Below, one piece after another: positions 6,424 to 9,679 of a stretch of DNA of 9,679 bases (position 1 is the stretch's first letter; each line of letters opens with the position of its first letter). Source of the DNA: Phycisphaerales bacterium. GTDB taxonomy: Bacteria > Planctomycetota > Phycisphaerae > Phycisphaerales > SM1A02. Under the pieces are notes generated by a model. That model was not told the origin of the DNA. It searched no databases and saw only the letters and a program-made list of their open reading frames with translations. The stretch spans positions 1-9,679 of the forward strand of contig JAGQOI010000039.1 of NCBI GenBank assembly GCA_020427625.1, in the 5' to 3' direction. The translations under genes and the position numbers were made by a program.

Positions 6424-8100
6424 TCAGTCGGCGTCGATCACGCGGAAGGCGTCGCGTTGCACGGCGATGCGCCGGTTCACCGGCACGTCCGTGGGCTTCG
6501 TCGCGCCGCCGTCCGGCCAGGTCACCGTCAGGCCGACGGTCTGTTCCGGGGCCGGGCCGAGTTCACCGGCGGCGAATCCGAAGTGCGCCGCCGGGGGATT
6601 GGCGGACTGGAAGCTGCCGCCCGTCGCGAGCCAGCGCGTGCGCTTGCGCGTGCTCCGGGGCATGTCGACTTCGATGCGGGCGCCGAGGCCGCGCCGGTTC
6701 CTGGCGCCGGGGCGGTTGTCGTCGAGTTCGACGATGAGCCACGGACCCTGGGGCGGACTGTCGTTGCGGATGACGCGAACGGGCCCGTCGATCTCGGAGA
6801 CGATCATGTCGACATCGCCGTCGCGATCGAGGTCCGCCCAGACGGCCGCGCGAGTGCGATAGGCGCCGCCGAGCATGCCGAACGCGTCGGGATCGTCGAT
6901 GCGTTCGAAGCGATCGCCGGAGCGTTCGAACAGCAGCGGCGGCTGCTCGTACTCGGAGTCCATCGTCTGGCGCGAGGCCTGCGGGTAGACGTGCCCGTTG
7001 AACATGATGAGGTCTTCGTCGCCGTCGCGGTCGAGGTCGACGAACGAGCAGGCCCAGCCGAGATACGGGCGGCTGATCATGGAGAGTCCGAAGCGACTCG
7101 TGCCGTCGTCGAAGAAGCGTCCCTTGTTCAGCAGGAGCGTGTTCGTGTCGCTCGAGAAGTTCGTCGAGAAGACGTCGGGACGGCCGTTGTCGTCGACGTC
7201 GGCGACCGCGATACCCATCGTCGCCTGCTCGCTGCCTTCCATGTTCGTCGCGATGCCGCGCCGGAGGCCGACGTCCTTGAAGCGTCCGTCCGCCTGTCGT
7301 TCGAAGAGGAAGTTCTTCTGCGAGTCGTTGCCGACGAGGATGTCCTGCGTGCCGTTGCCGTCGAGGTCGCAGATGAGCACGCCGAGTCCGAACGACGGCA
7401 TGACGGCGCGGCACCCGGACGATTCGCTCACGTCGAGGAACGTGCCGTCGCCCTGGTTCTCGTAGAGCACGTCGGGCGCGGCCGCGAGTCCCTTCGGCCC
7501 GGCGAGGACGGTGACGCCCTTGAACTCGGCCGGCGGCGGCGGGTGGGTCGGGTCGAAGGCGACGTAGTTGACGACGTAGAGGTCGAGATCGCCGTCGGCG
7601 TCGAGGTCGCCGAAGGCGCAGCCCGTGCCCCAGCCGGGATCGCCGACGCCGGCCGCGGCGGTGACGTCGGTGAATGTGCCGTCGCCCGCATTGCGGAGCA
7701 GGATGTTGGGTCCGAAGCAGGTGAGGTACAGGTCGTCGCGACCGTCTCCGTCGGCGTCACCGACCGCGACGCCCATGGTCCAGCGGTGGACGTCGATGCC
7801 CGCGGCGGCGGTGACGTCCTCGAAGCGGAGATCACCGAGATTGCGGTAGAGACGACAGCCGGGTCCGTGTTCGGGATCGTCGAGCGTGGCGCCGTTCGCG
7901 ACGAAGAGGTCGAGATCGTCGTCGCCGTCGTAGTCGATCAGTCCGAGCCCGCTGCCGTTGACCTCCAGGATCTGCGTGTGCGGGCGCGTGCCCGAGATCG
8001 TCGTCATGGCGATGCCGGAGGCGTCCGTGACGTCGGTGAGCACGATGCGCGGCGTCTGCGTCACGGCGAGGATCACGAGCATCGATGTGGGTACGGGCAT
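6424..8100 (-). CDS. Second CRTAC1-type FG-GAP/VCBS propeller with ASPIC/UnbV domain
   Basis: This 558-residue protein has the same architecture as the propeller at 3053-4792. Seven D-x-D-x-[DN]-G-x-x-D motifs lie at residues 56, 115, 165, 245, 301, 355 and 423 (DYDGDDDLD, DADGDGRDD, DLDADGDLD, DLDGNGTQD, DVDDNGRPD, DLDRDGDED, DLDRDGDVD), followed by an ASPIC/UnbV domain (about 452-548: GPWLIVELDDN ... LTVTWPDGG). The N-terminus has only a short hydrophobic stretch (MLVILAV, 7-13) and no basic residues before it, so an export signal is plausible but weak. No lipobox is seen. It also lacks the two cysteines of the motif 3-4 loop (LAGPKGLAAAPDVLY replaces the YCGP type). The start at 8100 has a GGAAGGAT ribosome site. 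The gene follows the TPR gene by 30 bases in the same frame, and it converges with the other operon with six bases between stops. Confidence 0.93.
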   Translation of the reverse strand: MPVPTSMLVILAVTQTPRIVLTDVTDASGIAMTTISGTRPHTQILEVNGSGLGLIDYDGDDDLDLFVANGATLDDPEHGPGCRLYRNLGDLRFEDVTAAAGIDVHRWTMGVAVGDADGDGRDDLYLTCFGPNILLRNAGDGTFTDVTAAAGVGDPGWGTGCAFGDLDADGDLDLYVVNYVAFDPTHPPPPAEFKGVTVLAGPKGLAAAPDVLYENQGDGTFLDVSESSGCRAVMPSFGLGVLICDLDGNGTQDILVGNDSQKNFLFERQADGRFKDVGLRRGIATNMEGSEQATMGIAVADVDDNGRPDVFSTNFSSDTNTLLLNKGRFFDDGTSRFGLSMISRPYLGWACSFVDLDRDGDEDLIMFNGHVYPQASRQTMDSEYEQPPLLFERSGDRFERIDDPDAFGMLGGAYRTRAAVWADLDRDGDVDMIVSEIDGPVRVIRNDSPPQGPWLIVELDDNRPGARNRRGLGARIEVDMPRSTRKRTRWLATGGSFQSANPPAAHFGFAAGELGPAPEQTVGLTVTWPDGGATKPTDVPVNRRIAVQRDAFRVIDAD

Positions 8101-8106
8101 GGGTGG

Positions 8107-8116
8107 ATCCTTCCCT
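8107..8116 (-). promoter_or_regulatory. Ribosome binding site (AGGGAAGGAT) for the second propeller
   Basis: On the minus strand, AGGGAAGGAT lies 6 bases before the ATG at 8100. It supports independent initiation of the propeller rather than expression only by readthrough of the preceding TPR gene's TGA (8133-8131). Confidence 0.6.
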
Positions 8117-8130
8117 CGGAATCGGGGCGA

Positions 8131-9027
8131 TCAAGGACGAGCGGCGCCGGCGGAGGGTGCCGCGCCGCCGGTGGAGAGTTCCGGGCGGACGCGGGCGAGC
8201 GCGGCTTCGTAGGCGTCGTAGGCATGGTCGGCGTCCTCGTCGCGTCCGAGGCGCACGAGCACCTGGTAGCGTTTGAGGTGCGCGCCGTACAGGTCGGGAT
8301 ACAGGGCGACGGCGGTGTCGAGTTCGTCGAGCGCGTCGTCGAGGTGTCCGCGTCGGACGTCGACGTCGGAGAGTCGGGCGTGTGCGGCGGCGACGTCCTT
8401 GATGCGTCGGCGGTTGCCGGCCTGGTATTCGATGGCGAGTCGGAATCGTCGTTCGGCGTCGTCGATGTGGTCCTCGTCGAGATCGATGAGTCCGATGCCG
8501 AAGTGGGAGTTGCCTTCGCGGGGGAGGAAGTGGAGGTGCATCTCGAAGGCCGCGCGGGCGCGTTCGGCTTCGCCGAGGTAGTACAGGCAGTACCCGTAGA
8601 AGTGGTAGGTTGCGGAGAGTCGCGGCTCGAGTCGGATGGCGCGTTCGAAATGGGGTCTGGCGGAGCCGTATCGTCCCTGGACGTGATAGGACATCGCGTA
8701 GAGGAGTTGGGCCCAGGCGGAGTCGGCGTGGGCGTCGAGATGGGCGTCGAGTCGGATCCGGGCCTCGTCGGCGGTGTGGGGGTCGAGGGCGAGGGCGCGG
8801 AGCGGGAGCAGTTCCGGTTCGGGCGGCGGCGGGTCGCCGGGGGGCAGCTCGTCGGGTCGCGGGAGGTTCGTCGACTCGGGGGTCGACTCGGAGGTCGGGA
8901 CGGGGGCGGTGATTGGGGCGATGACGGGACGGTCCGGTTCAACCCCGGTCGGGGGAGGGACTTGCGCCGCCGCCGCGCTGGTCGCGGCGGCGAGGACGAG
9001 TGCGGCGATGGCGGGAATGGCGGGCAT
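8131..9027 (-). CDS. Secreted TPR-repeat protein, partner of the second propeller
   Basis: This 298-residue protein has an export signal, MPAIPAIAALVLAAATSAAA, with likely cleavage near AAAAQ (about residue 21-22), although its n-region lacks basic residues. A long Pro-rich linker (about 23-75) follows, then TPR repeats at about 104-137 (AWAQLLYAMSYHVQGRYGSA...), 138-171 (YHFYGYCLYYLGEAERARAA...), 172-205 (HFGIGLIDLDEDHIDDAERR...), 212-245 (AHARLSDVDVRRGHLDDALD...) and a partial fifth to about 280. The tail is Ala/Gly-rich. The frame stays open upstream to 9294, but the ATG at 9027 gives the signal peptide, follows a TATACT box by 43 bases, and avoids Pro/Arg-rich shadow sequence. No Shine-Dalgarno sequence is seen; the leader is C-rich. 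It is the first gene of a two-gene operon with the ASPIC propeller 30 bases downstream, and is presumably its extracytoplasmic scaffold partner. Substrate and role are unknown. Confidence 0.9.
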   Translation of the reverse strand: MPAIPAIAALVLAAATSAAAAQVPPPTGVEPDRPVIAPITAPVPTSESTPESTNLPRPDELPPGDPPPPEPELLPLRALALDPHTADEARIRLDAHLDAHADSAWAQLLYAMSYHVQGRYGSARPHFERAIRLEPRLSATYHFYGYCLYYLGEAERARAAFEMHLHFLPREGNSHFGIGLIDLDEDHIDDAERRFRLAIEYQAGNRRRIKDVAAAHARLSDVDVRRGHLDDALDELDTAVALYPDLYGAHLKRYQVLVRLGRDEDADHAYDAYEAALARVRPELSTGGAAPSAGAARP

Positions 9028-9069
9028 GGTCGATGGGGGTGGTGGCTCGAAACGGTCGGTGGAGGGTCG

Positions 9070-9075
9070 AGTATA
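9070..9075 (-). promoter_or_regulatory. Candidate -10 box (TATACT) for the TPR/propeller operon
   Basis: On the minus strand, CGCTATACTCG contains TATACT, a 5/6 match to TATAAT in otherwise very GC-rich DNA. It lies 43 bases upstream of the ATG at 9027, implying a leader of roughly 35 bases. The CGCTAT context matches that before the boxes at 3004. No good -35 is seen. Confidence 0.5.
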
Positions 9076-9147
9076 GCGCGGGCGGGCGGATCCGGGCGAT
9101 GACGGGATCGGTGGGGGATTCTGCTCGCGGCGAGCCGCGGCGGCCGG

Positions 9148-9153
9148 TAGGCT
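9148..9153 (+). promoter_or_regulatory. Weak candidate -10 box (TAGGCT) for the right-edge gene
   Basis: TAGGCT in CCGGTAGGCTGGGG is a weak -10 candidate on the + strand. If used, it would place the hairpin at 9170-9192 inside a 5' leader of about 125 bases. CATCAT at 9249-9254 is an alternative. Neither has a convincing -35. Confidence 0.2.
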
Positions 9154-9169
9154 GGGGAGTTGAGGACGC

Positions 9170-9192
9170 AACCGGTCGGTCGGCGACCGGTT
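9170..9192. repeat. Perfect 9-bp inverted repeat in the divergent intergenic region
   Basis: AACCGGTCG (9170-9178) and CGACCGGTT (9184-9192) are exact inverted copies around a 5-base loop GTCGG. ACCGGT, itself palindromic, therefore appears twice, 15 bases apart. It lies between the divergent TPR operon promoter and the right-edge FG-GAP gene, 93 bases before the latter's ATG. It could be an RNA hairpin in the leader or a two-site operator. Only TTT follows before G-rich sequence, so it is a poor intrinsic terminator. Apart from this, 9076-9285 holds only G-rich + strand sequence and no gene. Confidence 0.5.
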
Positions 9193-9285
9193 TGGTGGAC
9201 AGGGGACGAGGGGGGTTCCGGCCCGCCGGGTCGGTTCGCGAGTCGTCGCATCATCAGTCGGGCATTTCAGAGGATACGGACCAGT

Positions 9286-9679
9286 ATGAAGCATCAGTAC
9301 TTCGTGATCGCGACCGTTCTGACGACCAGTGGGATGGCGATGGCCGATCCCTTCACCTTCATCGACGAGACCTCGACCCGGGTGAATCAGACCGTCGTCG
9401 AGTCGAATCCCGGGCAGAACGAGAAGGAAGTCGAGGTCGGGGACTACGACCTCGACGGCGACCTCGACATCGTCATCGCGAACGCCTACAGCGATTTCGG
9501 GCGTCGCGACAACAAGCTGTACCGGAACGACGGCGGCGTGCTGAACGAGGTGAGCACCTCGGTGCCGCTGTTCACGGACATCAGCGGCGACGTGGCCCGC
9601 AACGCCTTCTTCCGCGACTACGACGGTGACGGCGACCTCGACATCATCATCGTGTGCGACAACAACACCGCCGGCGACG
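9286..9679 (+). CDS. Exported FG-GAP/VCBS repeat protein, 5' part (runs off right edge)
   Basis: The frame opens at the ATG at 9286 and has no stop before the window ends; 131 residues are visible. The signal peptide is MKHQYFVIATVLTTSGMAMA with predicted cleavage at AMA|D (residue 20/21). The mature part begins DPFTFIDETS. Two calcium-loop motifs follow: DYDLDGDLD (53-61) and DYDGDGDLD (111-119), with a KLYRNDGG strand between them. AGGA (9271-9274), 11 bases before the ATG, is a distant ribosome site. No Cys lipobox is present, so it is exported as a soluble or otherwise anchored protein. Its repeats are less like the two CRTAC1-type proteins (start motif FTFIDETS ... NEKEVEVGDYD), so it may belong to another VCBS group. 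Whether it has an ASPIC domain or a C-terminal anchor cannot be seen. It is oriented away from the TPR operon and does not overlap it. Confidence 0.88.
   Translation, partial: MKHQYFVIATVLTTSGMAMADPFTFIDETSTRVNQTVVESNPGQNEKEVEVGDYDLDGDLDIVIANAYSDFGRRDNKLYRNDGGVLNEVSTSVPLFTDISGDVARNAFFRDYDGDGDLDIIIVCDNNTAGD

Noticed and set aside
6457..9102. 881-codon open frame on + opposite the TPR/propeller operon
   Set aside because: It is antisense to two clearly real genes. Its low-complexity Val/Glu/Asp/Arg product is what the reverse complement of DxDGD repeats and GC-rich codons gives. It is uninterrupted partly because the two minus genes share a frame.
9170..9192. Intrinsic terminator call for the intergenic hairpin
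   Set aside because: The stem is perfect but only three Ts follow before G-rich sequence, and no gene on either strand ends here.
9028..9294. N-terminal extension of the secreted TPR protein to 9294
   Set aside because: It would bury the signal peptide 89 residues inside a Pro/Arg-rich stretch and cross the TATACT box and the start of the right-edge gene.

Overview
The window is very GC-rich, with strongly G/C-biased third codon positions. It carries several secreted or surface FG-GAP/VCBS (integrin-alpha-like) propeller proteins, two of them ending in an ASPIC/UnbV domain (the CRTAC1 architecture), together with TPR proteins and a small SHOCT-like membrane protein. That mix is typical of Planctomycetota, perhaps a Phycisphaerae-like lineage. 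This is an inference from gene content and style; no rRNA or marker gene is present.

Layout: (1) 1-1101 holds the 3' part of an unrecognised gene (cut at the left edge) and a GNAT N-acetyltransferase, both on +. (2) 1098-2615 (-) encodes a membrane-embedded family-2 processive glycosyltransferase of the cellulose synthase/CslA type. It converges with the GNAT gene, and both stop codons lie in the arms of one inverted repeat. (3) A divergent intergenic region (2616-2748) separates it from a 76-residue membrane protein on + (2749-2979). (4) 3053-6417 (+) is a two-gene unit: a CRTAC1-type propeller lipoprotein, then a membrane-anchored TPR protein translationally coupled through an ATGA overlap. 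(5) 9027-6424 (-) is a second two-gene unit in the opposite order: a secreted TPR protein, then a second CRTAC1-type propeller. It runs head-on into unit 4 with only 6 bp between the stops. (6) 9028-9285 is a divergent regulatory region with a good -10 box for the - operon and a perfect 9-bp hairpin on the + side. (7) 9286 to the right edge is the start of a third exported FG-GAP protein, apparently of a different subtype.

The main biological signal is the pair of convergent propeller+TPR modules. Both propellers carry seven DxDxDGxxD-type calcium-loop motifs at nearly identical spacing, followed by a C-terminal ASPIC/UnbV domain, so they share one architecture. Their partner TPR proteins differ in size and anchoring (a 542-residue transmembrane form against a 298-residue exported form). 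The propellers differ in export signal as well: a lipobox in one, a weak N-terminal hydrophobic stretch in the other. A reasonable inference is that each TPR protein works outside the cytoplasm with its propeller in a surface or periplasmic complex. The function of ASPIC/UnbV-TPR pairs is not established, to my knowledge. No tRNA, rRNA, CRISPR array, transposase or integrase was seen.
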